This document shows positions 17,493-27,943 of a stretch of DNA of 45,708 nt, in pieces. The DNA lies in contig NZ_MPIN01000032.1 in assembly GCF_001887355.1 (NCBI RefSeq), positions 1 through 45,708 of the forward strand, given 5' to 3'. A program made the translations under genes and the position numbers. A model generated the notes under the pieces. It worked only from the letters and a program-made list of their open reading frames with translations. It searched no databases and had not been told where the DNA came from. The stretch is from Cystobacter ferrugineus. Its GTDB lineage: Bacteria > Myxococcota > Myxococcia > Myxococcales > Myxococcaceae. Position 1 is the stretch's first letter; each line of letters starts with the position of its first letter.

Positions 17493-17521
17493 TTGACAAT
17501 GATTAGCAAATTCATTACGAA
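17493..17521 (+). promoter_or_regulatory. Promoter overlapped by a Fur-box-like sequence
   Basis: In the gap before the imelysin gene there is a TTGACA at 17493-17498 and, after exactly 17 nt, TACGAA at 17516-17521, a good sigma-70-type promoter. Lying across it is GACAATGATTAGCAAATTC (17495-17513), which agrees with the 19-bp Fur consensus GATAATGATAATCATTATC at 13 positions, including the full GA-AATGAT core. The segment is strikingly AT-rich for this genome. Binding of Fur here would block the polymerase, so the genes downstream (imelysin, DHOR B, imelysin B, HTTM) are predicted to be switched on when iron is scarce. Confidence 0.65.
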
Positions 17522-17546
17522 AGCCCGTTCGACGAGGGGGTTGGCC

Positions 17547-18671
17547 ATGACGAAGCAGGGTTGGTTGGCATTGATGGCGACGGGCACGCTGCTCACCGCG
17601 GGCTGTGGCGCGGATGGGCCGCTGGAGGAGTCGCGCGCGCGGCCAGTGGTGGAGCGCTACGCGGCGCTGACGTACGAGAACTACACGGATGTGGTGACAC
17701 AGGCCCTGAGACTGCGCGAGGCGGTGGAGAGATTCCTGGAGCAGCCGAGCGAGGAGCGGCTGTCCACGGCCCGCTCGGCGTGGATCAACGCGCGCAGGGC
17801 CTATGGCCAGAGCGAGGCCTTCCGCTTCTACGGCGGCCCCATCGACGACGAGGACACCGGCCCCGAGGGGCAGATCAACGCCTGGCCGCTGGACGAGGCG
17901 TACATCGACGGCATCATCGACGGCCAGGAGCCGCTGAGCCAGGAGCTGATCACCTCGATGAACGAGCGCAATGGAGAGACGAACATCTCCTCGGGCTACC
18001 ACGCCATCGAGTTCCTGCTGTGGGGCAAGGACGAGAACGACACGGGCCCGGGCAACCGGCCCTACACGGACTTCGTCGACGGGATCACACCGTCCAACGC
18101 CGAGCGGCGCCGGCAGTACCTGAGCCTCGTGACGAAGCAGTTGATGGAGGACCTGGAGTCGGTGCGGGCGGCGTGGGCGCCCGGCCAGGACAACTACCGC
18201 AAGGCGTTCGTGGCCGAGGCTCCCAAGGAGGCCGTGCTGAAGATGCTCACCGGCCTGGGCAGCCTGAGCGGCGCGGAGCTGGCGGGCGAGCGCATGACGG
18301 TGGCCTACGACAACAAGGACCAGGAGAACGAGCACTCCTGCTTCAGCGACAATACGCACGCGGACCTGTACAACAACGCGCTGGGCATCCAGAACGTGTA
18401 CCTCGGGCGCTACGGCACCGCGGACGGCGTGGGACTCGACGAGCTGGTGGCCGCGGTGGATCCGAAACTGAACGAAGAGATGAAGCAGCGGCTGCAAGCC
18501 AGCCTCGACGCCATCCAGGCGATCCCCGCTCCGTTCGATCAGGCTATCCTCGGCAATGACAGCAGCCCGGGGCGGCAGAAGGTGAAGGCCGCCATCGACG
18601 CGCTGCGGGCGCAGACGGAGACGCTCGTCGACGTGGCCACCGCGCTCGGCATTCAACTCAACCTGGAGTGA
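17547..18671 (+). CDS. Imelysin family (M75/IrpA-like) lipoprotein
   Basis: The product has 374 residues from the ATG at 17547, which has GAGGGGG 7 nt upstream. A lipoprotein signal ends in LLTAGC (Cys20). The family signature is GYHAIEFLLWG at 150-160 (GxHxxE), and AWINARRAYGQSEAFRFYGGPID with NAWPLDEAYID at about 111-121 are also typical of the IrpA-type group. Imelysins are iron-regulated periplasmic or surface proteins thought to work in iron uptake; despite the M75 name, peptidase activity is doubtful. It is the first gene behind a Fur-box-like promoter and lies 6 bp before a second di-heme oxidoreductase. Confidence 0.92.
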   Translation: MTKQGWLALMATGTLLTAGCGADGPLEESRARPVVERYAALTYENYTDVVTQALRLREAVERFLEQPSEERLSTARSAWINARRAYGQSEAFRFYGGPIDDEDTGPEGQINAWPLDEAYIDGIIDGQEPLSQELITSMNERNGETNISSGYHAIEFLLWGKDENDTGPGNRPYTDFVDGITPSNAERRRQYLSLVTKQLMEDLESVRAAWAPGQDNYRKAFVAEAPKEAVLKMLTGLGSLSGAELAGERMTVAYDNKDQENEHSCFSDNTHADLYNNALGIQNVYLGRYGTADGVGLDELVAAVDPKLNEEMKQRLQASLDAIQAIPAPFDQAILGNDSSPGRQKVKAAIDALRAQTETLVDVATALGIQLNLE

Positions 18672-18677
18672 TCCGAC

Positions 18678-20050
<1,373 letters not shown>

Positions 20051-20054
<4 letters not shown>

Positions 20055-21151
20055 ACCGACTCTCGCGCCGTCTCTTGTCCGTCCCGCTCCTGCTGTCGCT
20101 GGCCCTCGCGGGCTGTGGGGACTCGCAGGGCACCACCCTGCGCTCGGCCTTCCTCGGGGAGCTGGCCGAGAAGACCATCCTGCCCACGTACCGGGACTTC
20201 GACACGCGCACGGGCACGCTCGCCACCGCGCTCACGGAACTGGAGCGCACGCCCACCGAGGCCACGCTCGCCACGGCCCAGGCCGCGTGGCGCTCCGTGC
20301 GCGAGCCCTGGGGCATCCAGGAGGCGCTCCACATCGGCCCCTCGGAGGAGCTGCACACGGGCGCCGCGGTGGATCAGGTCCCGTCGACGAGCGGCATCGA
20401 CAGCCTGCTCGCGGGCACGACGCCGCTGACCGAGCAGAGCGTCGGGGAGCTGGGCGCCAACCGCAAGGGCATGATGGCCATGGAGTACGTGCTCTTCGAC
20501 TCGCAGGCGGGCAACGCGGCGGTGCTCACGCGGCTCACCGAGGGTGACGCCGGAGCGCGCCGCCGGGCCTACCTGCGGGCGCTCGGGGCCGTGCTGCACA
20601 CCGACGCGGTGGAGGTCCACGGCGAGTGGGAGCCGGACCAGGGCAACTACGTCGCGCAGCTCGCGAGCGCGGGCACCAGCGGCAGCAGGTACGCCACCCA
20701 GAAGGAGGCGGTGGACGAGATCGTCAATCGCCTCATCGGCTCGGTGGAGGTGGCGGAGCTCAAGCTGTCCAAGCCGCTCGGGTTCGAGACCGGGGGCACC
20801 GTGCGGCCCGAGGAGGAGGAGGCACGGCGCAGCGACAACTCGCTCGCGGACCTGACGCACGCGCTCGTGGGCATGGAGCGGCTGTGGCTCGGGCCGGAGG
20901 GCAACGGAGGGCTGTCGCGCGTGGTGGCCGCCACCAACAAGACCCTGGACACGACGGTGCGGGGGGAGCTCGCGGCGGTGCGCACGGCGCTCGAGTCCAT
21001 TCCGCCCCCGCTGCGCACGGCCCTGCTTCAGAACCGCGAGTCGGTGGAGGCCGCCCGCGCCGCGCTCTCCAACCTGCGCGCCACGCTCGCCTCGGAGGTG
21101 GTGGCCAACCTGGGCGTGACGCTCAAGTTCAACGACAACGATGGGGATTGA
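20051..21151 (+). CDS. Second imelysin family lipoprotein (non-histidine signature)
   Basis: The product has 366 residues from a GTG overlapping the previous stop (GTGA). The signal peptide ends in a lipobox LALAGC (Cys22). The fold follows the imelysin plan: a helical repeat with AWRSVREPWGIQEALHIGP, then GMMAMEYVLFD at 140-150 in the place of the GxHxxEFLLWG signature. The histidine is replaced by methionine, which puts it in the other imelysin subgroup (pattern GxPALEYLLF) that usually accompanies an IrpA-type protein. Together the two may form two parts of one iron-linked system. The 3' end overlaps the HTTM gene by 11 bp. Confidence 0.85.
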
Positions 21152-22475
21152 GGCCGCGCCTGGCGTGCGCGAGCGGCTCGGCGCGGCGCTCTTCGCGCCC
21201 GTGGATCGCGCCTCGCTCGTGGCGTGGCGAGTCCTCTTCGGGCTGCTGATGACCATCGCCGTCGCGCGCTTCTTCGCGTACGGGTGGATTGAGGAGCACT
21301 ACCTCGCGCCCCGGGTGCTCTTCCCCTTCGCGGGGCTGGAGTGGATCCGCCCCTGGCCGGGCGTGGGCATGTACGTCCACTTCGTGCTGATGGGCCTGGG
21401 GGCGCTGGGGATTGCCTTCGGCGTCGCGTACCGGCTGAGCGCGCTCACGTTCGTGCTCACCTTCACGTACGCGCACCTCATCGACCGGACGTACTACCTC
21501 AACCACTACTACTTCATCTCGCTGGTGGGGCTGGTGATGGTGGTGCTGCCCCTGGACCGGAAGGGCCCCGTGCCCGCGTGGTGGCTGTGGCTGCTTCGGG
21601 CGCAGGTGGGCCTCGTGTATGTCTTTGGCGGGGTGGCCAAGCTCAAGCGGGACTGGCTCGTGCATGCCCAGCCATTGAAGATCTGGCTCTCGGCGAGTAC
21701 GGACCTGCCGGTGCTCGGGCGGTTCTTCGAGCTGCCCTGGGCCCCGCATGCCTTCAGCATCGCCGGCGCGGTGTTCGACCTGGGCGTGGTGCCCGCGCTG
21801 CTGTGGCGGCGCACGCGCGGACCGGCCTTCGTGGCGGTGGTCACCTTCCATGTCATCACCCGGCTGCTCTTCCCCATCGGCATGTTCCCGTGGGTGATGA
21901 TCTCCGGCGCGCTGCTCTTCTTCCCTCCGGACTGGCCGCGGCGGCTCGGGGCCTGGCTGCGGCGGCTCCCCGCGTCGCTCACGCCCCCGACGGCGCTCCC
22001 CGCCTTCCGCGCATCGTGGACGGGCCCCGTGCTGGCCGCGGTGTTTCTCGGCGTGCAGGTGCTGCTGCCCCTGCGCCACCTGCTCTACCCGGGCGACGTG
22101 ATGTGGACGGAGGAGGGCTTCCGCTTCTCGTGGAACGTGATGCTGATGGAGAAGGACGGCATGGCGGAGTTCCGCGTCAGCGAGCCCGCCACGGGCCAGT
22201 GGTGGGTGGTGTCCCCGGGCAGGTACCTCGCGCCCTACCAGGTGAAGATGATGGCCACGCAGCCAGACATGCTGCTGACGTTCGCGCACTACCTGGCGCG
22301 CGACTTCGCCGAGCGGGGCCACCCGGGCGTGGAGGTGCGCGTCAACGCCTTCGCGAGCCTCAACGGCAGGCCCCGGCAACGGCTCGTGGACCCCACGGTG
22401 GACCTGGCCCGGGTGAGCCCCTGGGACAGCGTGAGCGCGTGGGTGTTGCCCTTCCAGGACGTGGAGCCGCCCTGA
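21141..22475 (+). CDS. HTTM domain (vitamin K-dependent gamma-carboxylase-like) membrane protein
   Basis: The product has 444 residues. The N-terminal two thirds are hydrophobic, with several membrane helices (first at about residues 28-46), including DRTYYLNHYYFISLVGLVMVVLPLDR, VGLVYVFGGVAKLKRDWLVHAQPL and FHVITRLLFPIGMFPWVMISGALLFFP. This is the HTTM pattern shared with vitamin K-dependent gamma-carboxylases. The last 140 residues form a soluble part (MWTEEGFRFSWNVMLMEKDGMAEFRV and on). Bacterial members have no settled function. Here the gene overlaps the imelysin gene by 11 bp, which ties it to the iron-responsive operon, where it may modify or help handle the lipoproteins. Confidence 0.85.
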   Translation: MGIEAAPGVRERLGAALFAPVDRASLVAWRVLFGLLMTIAVARFFAYGWIEEHYLAPRVLFPFAGLEWIRPWPGVGMYVHFVLMGLGALGIAFGVAYRLSALTFVLTFTYAHLIDRTYYLNHYYFISLVGLVMVVLPLDRKGPVPAWWLWLLRAQVGLVYVFGGVAKLKRDWLVHAQPLKIWLSASTDLPVLGRFFELPWAPHAFSIAGAVFDLGVVPALLWRRTRGPAFVAVVTFHVITRLLFPIGMFPWVMISGALLFFPPDWPRRLGAWLRRLPASLTPPTALPAFRASWTGPVLAAVFLGVQVLLPLRHLLYPGDVMWTEEGFRFSWNVMLMEKDGMAEFRVSEPATGQWWVVSPGRYLAPYQVKMMATQPDMLLTFAHYLARDFAERGHPGVEVRVNAFASLNGRPRQRLVDPTVDLARVSPWDSVSAWVLPFQDVEPP

Positions 22476-22540
22476 GGGGATGACCCGCCGCGTCACCAAG
22501 GGTATTGCAGGCCGGAGGCGGTCATGCGAAGGGGCCGGGC

Positions 22541-23308
22541 ATGACTGCTACGCGTCGCGTCATCATTCCCCTGCCCGACCGAGACTTCGATGTGACCGAG
22601 GTGGCCGTACCCTGGCGCCTGCTGGTGGACGCGGGCCACGAGGTGGTGTTCGCCACCGAGCGGGGAGCCACGCCCGCCGCGGATCCGCTGCTGCTCACGG
22701 GAGTGCTCTTCGGGAAGCTCGGCGCGGAGCCCGAACCCAAGCGCTTCTACGAGCAGATGATCCAGAGCCCCGCCTTCCAGAAGCCCATCACCTGGGAGGC
22801 GATCGACCCCGAGGCGTATGACGGAATGGTACTGCCCGGGGGACACGCGCCCGGCATGCGGCAGTACCTGGGCAGCGAGGCGCTCCAGGCGAAGGTGGCG
22901 GCGTTCTGGAAGCTCGGGCGGCCGGTGGGGGCCATCTGCCATGGGGTGCTGGTGCTCGCGCGGGCGAAGGACCCGTCCACCGGCAAGAGCCTGCTGTGGG
23001 GTCGGCGCACCACGTGCCTGCCCAAGTACATGGAGCGCGCGGCGTACTTCCTCACCGCGTGGAAGCTGGGGCGCTATTACCGCACGTATCCCGCCTACGT
23101 GGAGGAGGAGGTCCGCGAGGCCCTGGCGCCCTCGGGGCAGTTCGAGCGCGGGCCGCGCGAGTACTCCCGGCGAGGCACGGCCACGGACCATGGGCCGGCC
23201 TTCGTGGTGGAGGATGGTGACTACGTCTCCGCGCGCTGGCCCGGGGATGCCTACCTCTTCACCGAGCGCTTCCTGGCGAAGCTCGAGGCCCGTGCGGCCC
23301 GGGGTTGA
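22541..23308 (+). CDS. DJ-1/PfpI superfamily (type 1 glutamine amidotransferase-like) protein
   Basis: The product has 255 residues from the ATG at 22541 (AAGGGG 8 nt upstream). The nucleophile elbow is GAICHGVLVLA (Cys133, His134), and YDGMVLPGGHAPGMRQYL precedes it, as in the PfpI/Hsp31 type. The opening VIIPLPDRDFDVTEVAVPW is typical of a longer subgroup in which residues 150-210 carry an extra helical insert. Members act as glyoxalases, deglycases or chaperones; the exact activity is unknown. It follows the HTTM gene by 65 bp and may have its own promoter. Confidence 0.88.
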   Translation: MTATRRVIIPLPDRDFDVTEVAVPWRLLVDAGHEVVFATERGATPAADPLLLTGVLFGKLGAEPEPKRFYEQMIQSPAFQKPITWEAIDPEAYDGMVLPGGHAPGMRQYLGSEALQAKVAAFWKLGRPVGAICHGVLVLARAKDPSTGKSLLWGRRTTCLPKYMERAAYFLTAWKLGRYYRTYPAYVEEEVREALAPSGQFERGPREYSRRGTATDHGPAFVVEDGDYVSARWPGDAYLFTERFLAKLEARAARG

Positions 23309-23405
23309 AGTCCGCGGGCGCTGGTAGCAGCCTGACGGGTGGGGAGTTCCACGAGGGAACCCTCCGGGCAGGCACGGCGTGTCGCGAGCACGAGGAGGGC
23401 AACGG

Positions 23406-23579
23406 ATGAGGATGAAGAACAAATACGGTTCGGGTTCCCTGGCCGGTTGGCAACCCGCCAAGCCCAAGAAGCAGGGCAATCCCGTCTCGAAGATGACGCT
23501 GGTGGCGGGACGCCGCATCGGCGGGGCGCTGCGGGCGGAGCAGGCCCGTCAGCAGAAGCGGCGCGACACGAAGCGCTGA
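23406..23579 (+). CDS. Small basic protein, 57 residues, unknown function
   Basis: The ATG at 23406 is preceded by GAGGG about 8 nt upstream. A longer in-frame start at 23379 has no such site. The peptide is strongly basic: it opens MRMKNKYGSGSLAGWQPAKP, continues with KKQGNPVSKMTLVAGRRIGG and ends in a lysine/arginine-rich tail (QQKRRDTKR). Glycine and proline at the N-terminal half and a predicted helix at the end suggest a nucleic-acid- or ribosome-associated protein, but no known domain is recognised. Third codon positions are mostly G or C, supporting coding. It stands alone between the PfpI gene and the membrane fusion gene. Confidence 0.5.
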   Translation: MRMKNKYGSGSLAGWQPAKPKKQGNPVSKMTLVAGRRIGGALRAEQARQQKRRDTKR

Positions 23580-23628
23580 GCGGGCGGACGAGCGGGCCCC
23601 GGATTCGTTGGTTTGCTCGTACCAGGGG

Positions 23629-23634
23629 TATGAT
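23629..23634 (+). promoter_or_regulatory. Candidate -10 element before the membrane/spermidine-synthase fusion gene
   Basis: TATGAT at 23629-23634 is a near-consensus -10 hexamer in an otherwise GC-rich gap. A possible -35, TTGGTT at 23608-23613, is 15 nt away, shorter than ideal. The transcript would begin about 20 nt before the ATG at 23662. The GGAGAGGGG/CCCCCCTCC stretch at about 23636-23656 could fold next to the start codon. Confidence 0.3.
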
Positions 23635-23661
23635 CCGGAGAGGGGCTCCCCCCTCCCGCCT

Positions 23662-25845
23662 ATGCTCCGCTACGCCGCGACCCTCTTCCTCAGCTCGTTC
23701 CTGCTGTTTGGCGTGCAACCGCTGGCGGGCAAGTATTCCCTGCCCTGGTTCGGTGGCACTCCGGCGGCGTGGACGACCTGCATGCTGTTCTTCCAGGTCA
23801 TGCTGCTCGGCGGCTACGCCTATTCCCACGCGAGCGCGCGCTGGCTCTCGACGCGGCGGCAGGCGCAGGTGCACCTGGCGCTGCTGGGCGTGACGGTGGC
23901 GGTGCTGGGCATACGGGCGGTGGTGTGGGGCTCGCCGGTGGCCCCCGGGCCCGAGTGGCGCCCCACGGCGGAGGGCATCTCCAGCGCGCGGCTGCTGGCC
24001 ATGCTCGCCTCCACACTGGGGCTGCCCTTCTTCACCCTGTCCACGTCCGCGCCTCTCTTGCAGAGCTGGTTCAGCCGCGTGCGTCCGGGGGCCTCCCCCT
24101 ACCGGCTCTACGCCCTGTCCAACACCGGCTCGCTGCTGGCCCTGCTCACCTATCCCGTGCTCGTCGAGCCCTGGCTGGGCCGGGGTGTCCAGGCCTGGGT
24201 CTGGGCCGGAGGCTTCCTGGTGTTCTGCGTGGGCGGCGCGGCGTGTGCCTGGAGTCTGCTGCGCCTCGAGGACGTCCCCGCCCAGCCGCGTGAGGAGAGC
24301 GCCCCCGAGGCCGCTCCGGGCGTGGCGCGCACCCTGGCGTGGCTGGGGTTGAGCGCGTGCGCCTCGGTGTTGTTGCTGGCCACCACGAACCAGTTGTCGC
24401 ACGACGTGTCGGCCGGCCCCTTCGTCTGGGTGCTGCCGCTGGCGCTCTACCTGCTGACCTTCATCATCGCCTTCGAGCGCGAGGCGCTCTACTCACGCCC
24501 CCTCACCGCGACTGCGCTCCTGGTCGCCGCGGCGGGGGTGAGCTACGTCACCTATCAAGGCTCGCTCGCCTCCCTGTCCTCGCTGTTGTTCTTCCGCGGT
24601 CTGGCGCTGCTGGCCGGTGCCCTGCTGTGCCACGGCGAGCTCTACCGGCTGCGGCCGGGTCCGCGCCACCTGGGCGCCTTCTATCTCTGGGTCTCCGCGG
24701 GCGGAGTGGTCGGCGCGGTCTTCGTCCACCTGGTGGCGCCCCGCCTCTTCCACTTCTATCTGGAGTACCCGCTCACCCTGAGCGTGTGCTGCCTGCTCGC
24801 GGCGATGCTGCTGCTGCGCCGCGCTCCCGAGGAGACGGTCGCGCGGGCCGCCCCCCGCTACGTCCCGGCCCTGCTCCTGCTGCTCATGTCGTTCGTCGTC
24901 ATCCAGTCGTTCCTCGACGAGCGTCAGGCGCTCCAGTACTGGCGGGGCTTCTTCGGGGTGGTGCAGGTGTCGGAGGCGAGGAGCCGCGACGACGTGGACC
25001 ATGCCTTCATGCTGCACCATGGCGGCATCCTCCATGGCTTCCAGTACACCCGGCCCGAGCGACGCGGGAGCCCCACGGCGTATTACACCGCCGACAGCGG
25101 GCTGGGACTGGCGCTCGCCGAGCAGCGGCGGTTGCGGGAGGCCGCGGGCAAGCCCACCTCGCTGCGGGTGGGCGTGCTGGGCTTGGGCGTGGGAACGACG
25201 GCGGCATTGGGACGGACCGGGGACACGCTGCGCTTCTACGAAATCGATCCCCAGGTCATCGCCCTCGCGCGGGGCCTGGGCGGCTACTTCTCGTACCTGG
25301 GCGACTCACCGGCCCGAGTGGAAGTGGTGGAGGGGGACGCGCGCATCATGTTGGAGCAGGAGCTGGCGCGGGGAGAGGCGCAGGGCTTCGACGTGCTCGC
25401 GCTGGACGTGTTCAGCTCGGACTCCATCCCGGTCCACCTGCTCACCGAGGAGGCGGTGGCCGTCTACCAGCGGCACCTGGCGCCGGGAGGCGTGCTGGCG
25501 ATGCACATCAGCAACCTGCACCTGAACCTGTTGCCCATCGCCGTGGCGCACGCCTGGGTCACCGGCCTGCACGCCACCCTGGTGAGCACCGAGACGAAGG
25601 GGGAGGCGCGCAACAGCAGTTGGATGCTCTTGAGCGCGGACGCCCACTTCTCCCGGGGGGGCACCTTCCTGCGCGAGGGCGAGCGGGTGGAGCGGCTCGC
25701 CTATGACGGACCGCCGCCCACGCGGTGGACGGACGAGCGGAGCAGTGTGCTGCCCGTGCTCCGGGTGCTTGGCGGGAGCGAGGAAGGCATCTTCGAGGTG
25801 CCCGCGGGGCCACCCGCTCCGGTGGCGGCCCCCGCGAGCCCCTGA
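23662..25845 (+). CDS. Fused membrane/spermidine synthase-like protein
   Basis: The product has 727 residues. Residues 1 to about 430 are a polytopic membrane part (FLLFGVQPLAGKYSLPWFGGTPAAW is the usual start of this family). The C-terminal 240 residues are a spermine/spermidine synthase-like methyltransferase fold: GVLGLGVGTTAALGRTGDTLRFYEIDP at about 499-527 for nucleotide binding, then VVEGDARIML and DVLALDVFSSDSIPVHLL. Proteins of this kind are often annotated as fused MFS/spermidine synthase; their reaction is unproven. The start at 23662 is preferred because it begins the first membrane helix; an earlier TTG at 23608 would add a hydrophilic lead. Confidence 0.88.
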   Translation: MLRYAATLFLSSFLLFGVQPLAGKYSLPWFGGTPAAWTTCMLFFQVMLLGGYAYSHASARWLSTRRQAQVHLALLGVTVAVLGIRAVVWGSPVAPGPEWRPTAEGISSARLLAMLASTLGLPFFTLSTSAPLLQSWFSRVRPGASPYRLYALSNTGSLLALLTYPVLVEPWLGRGVQAWVWAGGFLVFCVGGAACAWSLLRLEDVPAQPREESAPEAAPGVARTLAWLGLSACASVLLLATTNQLSHDVSAGPFVWVLPLALYLLTFIIAFEREALYSRPLTATALLVAAAGVSYVTYQGSLASLSSLLFFRGLALLAGALLCHGELYRLRPGPRHLGAFYLWVSAGGVVGAVFVHLVAPRLFHFYLEYPLTLSVCCLLAAMLLLRRAPEETVARAAPRYVPALLLLLMSFVVIQSFLDERQALQYWRGFFGVVQVSEARSRDDVDHAFMLHHGGILHGFQYTRPERRGSPTAYYTADSGLGLALAEQRRLREAAGKPTSLRVGVLGLGVGTTAALGRTGDTLRFYEIDPQVIALARGLGGYFSYLGDSPARVEVVEGDARIMLEQELARGEAQGFDVLALDVFSSDSIPVHLLTEEAVAVYQRHLAPGGVLAMHISNLHLNLLPIAVAHAWVTGLHATLVSTETKGEARNSSWMLLSADAHFSRGGTFLREGERVERLAYDGPPPTRWTDERSSVLPVLRVLGGSEEGIFEVPAGPPAPVAAPASP

Positions 25846-25852
25846 GTCCGCT

Positions 25853-26416
25853 TCAGAAGCGGCCGTCGAGGAAGTTGCGCACGAGCCTGGGCCCCTCGGG
25901 AGTGAGCACGCTCTCGGGGTGGAACTGCACGCCCACCACGGGCCGCTCGCGGTGGCGCAGGCCCATGATGAGGCCCTCGGGAGACCAGGCCGTGGCCTCC
26001 AGCTCCGCGGGCAGGCTCGGCGCATCCACCACCAGCGAGTGGTAGCGAGCCGCCTGGAAGCCCATGGGCATGCCCGTGAAGATGCTCTGGCCCGAGTGGC
26101 GCACGGACACCGTCTTGCCGTGCACGGGCTCGGGGGCGCGCACCACCTGGCCGCCGAACACGGCGCCGATGGACTGGTGCCCCAGACAGACGCCGAGCAC
26201 GGGCACCTTGGCGCCGCGGATGGCCGCCATGCTCACCCCGGCCTCGTTGGGCGTGCACGGCCCGGGCGACACCACCAGGTGCGACGCGCCCGAGGCCGCC
26301 ACACCCTCGGCGTCGATCTCGTCGTTGCGAGCCACCTGCACCTCGGCACCCAGCGTGTAGAGAAGCTGCACGAGGTTGAAGGTGAACGAGTCGTAGTTGT
26401 CGATGACGAGGATCAC
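25853..26416 (-). CDS. trpG: Anthranilate synthase component II (glutamine amidotransferase)
   Basis: The product (187 residues) supplies ammonia from glutamine to TrpE. The triad is visible: Cys77 in VLGVCLGHQ, and His166 and Glu168 in QFHPES. The opening ILVIDNYDSFTFNLVQ and the oxyanion loop VVSPGPCTPNEAG are typical. Proteins of this type often also serve para-aminobenzoate synthase, and no pabA/pabB pair is seen in the window. Its start overlaps the trpE stop (ATGA), so the two subunits are made together. It converges on the membrane fusion gene, 7 bp away. Confidence 0.96.
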   Translation of the reverse strand: MILVIDNYDSFTFNLVQLLYTLGAEVQVARNDEIDAEGVAASGASHLVVSPGPCTPNEAGVSMAAIRGAKVPVLGVCLGHQSIGAVFGGQVVRAPEPVHGKTVSVRHSGQSIFTGMPMGFQAARYHSLVVDAPSLPAELEATAWSPEGLIMGLRHRERPVVGVQFHPESVLTPEGPRLVRNFLDGRF

Positions 26417-27903
26417 CGCACACCTCCCTCACGGGCCTGCTTCAGGGCCGTGGCGAGCACGCGCGCCTTGGCCTCGGTTTCATCCGCTTCCTTCGAGGGC
26501 ACCGAGTCGGCCACGAGCCCCGCGCCGGCCTGCCACATGGTGCGATCGCCATCGATGTAGAAGGTGCGCAGGGCGATGGCCAGGTCCAGCGCGCCGCAGA
26601 AGGACAGGTAGCCCACGGCGCCGGCGTAGGGGCCGCGGCGCATGGGCTCCAGCTCGTCGATGATCTGCATGGCGCGGATCTTCGGCGCTCCGGACACGGT
26701 GCCCGCGGGGAACGTCCACGCGAGCGCGTCGAGCGCGTCGTACTTCGCATCGAGCCGGCCGCGCACCTGCGAGACGATGTGCATCACGTGGCTGTAGCGC
26801 TCGATGATCATGAGGTCCTCGACGCGCACCGAGCCCGGAGCGGCCACGCGGCCCACGTCGTTGCGGCCCAGGTCCACGAGCATCATGTGCTCGGCGCGCT
26901 CCTTCTCGTCGGCGAGCAGTTCCTTCTCGAGCGCCAGGTCCTCGGCCTCGGTGGCGCCGCGGCGGCGGGTGCCGGCGATGGGGCGCACCACGACGTCCCC
27001 GTCGCGCACCTGCACGAGCAGCTCCGGCGAGGCGCCCACGAGGGCCCGCGCCTCACCCATCTCGATGTGGAAGAGATAGGGCGAGGGGTTGATGCGGCGC
27101 AGGGCGCGGTAGAGGGAGAGGGGCGGCGGGGCACCGCGCGCCTCGAAGCGGCGGGCGAGCACCACCTGCATGCAGTCACCCGCGCGGATGTATTCCTTCA
27201 CGCGCTCCACGGCGGCCTCGTAGCCGGCGCGATCCCAGCCGACCTTCACGTCGAGTTCGCCGCGCATGGGCGGAGAGGGGGTGTAGGCGTCCGCGGAGAT
27301 GGGCCGCAGCAGACGCTGGGCGAGCGACTCGGCGCGGTCCTCGGCGTCCTGGAGGGCCTGGGAGACGCTGCCATGGCGCGAGGGCCGGGCGATGGCGGTG
27401 GCCTGGAGCGTCTGGGAGCGCGAGTCGAGGGTGACGAAGTCATCGCACACGAGCCACTCGGAGTCGGGGAAGGAGACGTCCGAGGGGTGGCGGTCGGGCA
27501 CATGGCGCTCGAACCAGGACATGCAGTTGTAGCCGAGGTAGCCCACCAGGCCGCCGACGAAGGGGGGCTCCCCGGGGAGCGTGGCCACGGCGTGCTCGCG
27601 CCACACGGAGCGCAGGACGTCGAGCGGCTTGCCCTCGAGGCGCTGCGACTGCTCGCCGCGCCAGAGGGTGCCGCCGCGGGAGTCGAGCCTCAACCGGCCG
27701 CTGGGCGCGGTGGCGACGTGGCTGTAGCGGCCGAAGCGCTCGCCACCATGGCAGGACTCGAGGATGAAGCCGCGTGCGCCACCGAGCTTGAGGTAGGCGG
27801 AGAGCGGCGTGTCGAGGTCGGCGGGAAGCACGACGGAGACGGGGACCGCTTCGCCCTTCTCCGCGCGCTGGCGGTAGGCCGCCTTGCGCTCCTGAGCGTT
27901 CAT
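26413..27903 (-). CDS. trpE: Anthranilate synthase component I
   Basis: The product (496 residues) makes anthranilate from chorismate and ammonia. The start is the ATG at 27903, with AGAGG 6 nt upstream; an adjacent GTG at 27906 is less well placed. Tryptophan feedback looks intact: ILES at 47-50 and NPSPY at 272-276 match the inhibitor-binding motifs. Catalytic-domain motifs are PIAGTRRRG (308-316), EHMMLVDLGRND (338-349) and FPAGTVSGAPK (398-408). It is coupled to trpG. The rest of the pathway is at 5.4-9.8 kb on the other strand, so the trp genes form two units. Confidence 0.97.
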   Translation of the reverse strand: MNAQERKAAYRQRAEKGEAVPVSVVLPADLDTPLSAYLKLGGARGFILESCHGGERFGRYSHVATAPSGRLRLDSRGGTLWRGEQSQRLEGKPLDVLRSVWREHAVATLPGEPPFVGGLVGYLGYNCMSWFERHVPDRHPSDVSFPDSEWLVCDDFVTLDSRSQTLQATAIARPSRHGSVSQALQDAEDRAESLAQRLLRPISADAYTPSPPMRGELDVKVGWDRAGYEAAVERVKEYIRAGDCMQVVLARRFEARGAPPPLSLYRALRRINPSPYLFHIEMGEARALVGASPELLVQVRDGDVVVRPIAGTRRRGATEAEDLALEKELLADEKERAEHMMLVDLGRNDVGRVAAPGSVRVEDLMIIERYSHVMHIVSQVRGRLDAKYDALDALAWTFPAGTVSGAPKIRAMQIIDELEPMRRGPYAGAVGYLSFCGALDLAIALRTFYIDGDRTMWQAGAGLVADSVPSKEADETEAKARVLATALKQAREGGVR

Positions 27904-27924
27904 CACATGCCTCTGGGTTGGGAG

Positions 27925-27943
27925 CCTCCGCTCATGACGGAGG
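27925..27943 (-). promoter_or_regulatory. Palindrome in the trpE leader
   Basis: CCTCCG at 27925-27930 and CGGAGG at 27938-27943 form a perfect 6-bp inverted repeat with a 7-nt loop, about 20 nt upstream of the trpE start. One arm contains a GGAGG core, so the hairpin might act as an operator or structure the leader RNA. No Trp-rich leader peptide was found, so classical attenuation is not supported. Confidence 0.25.
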
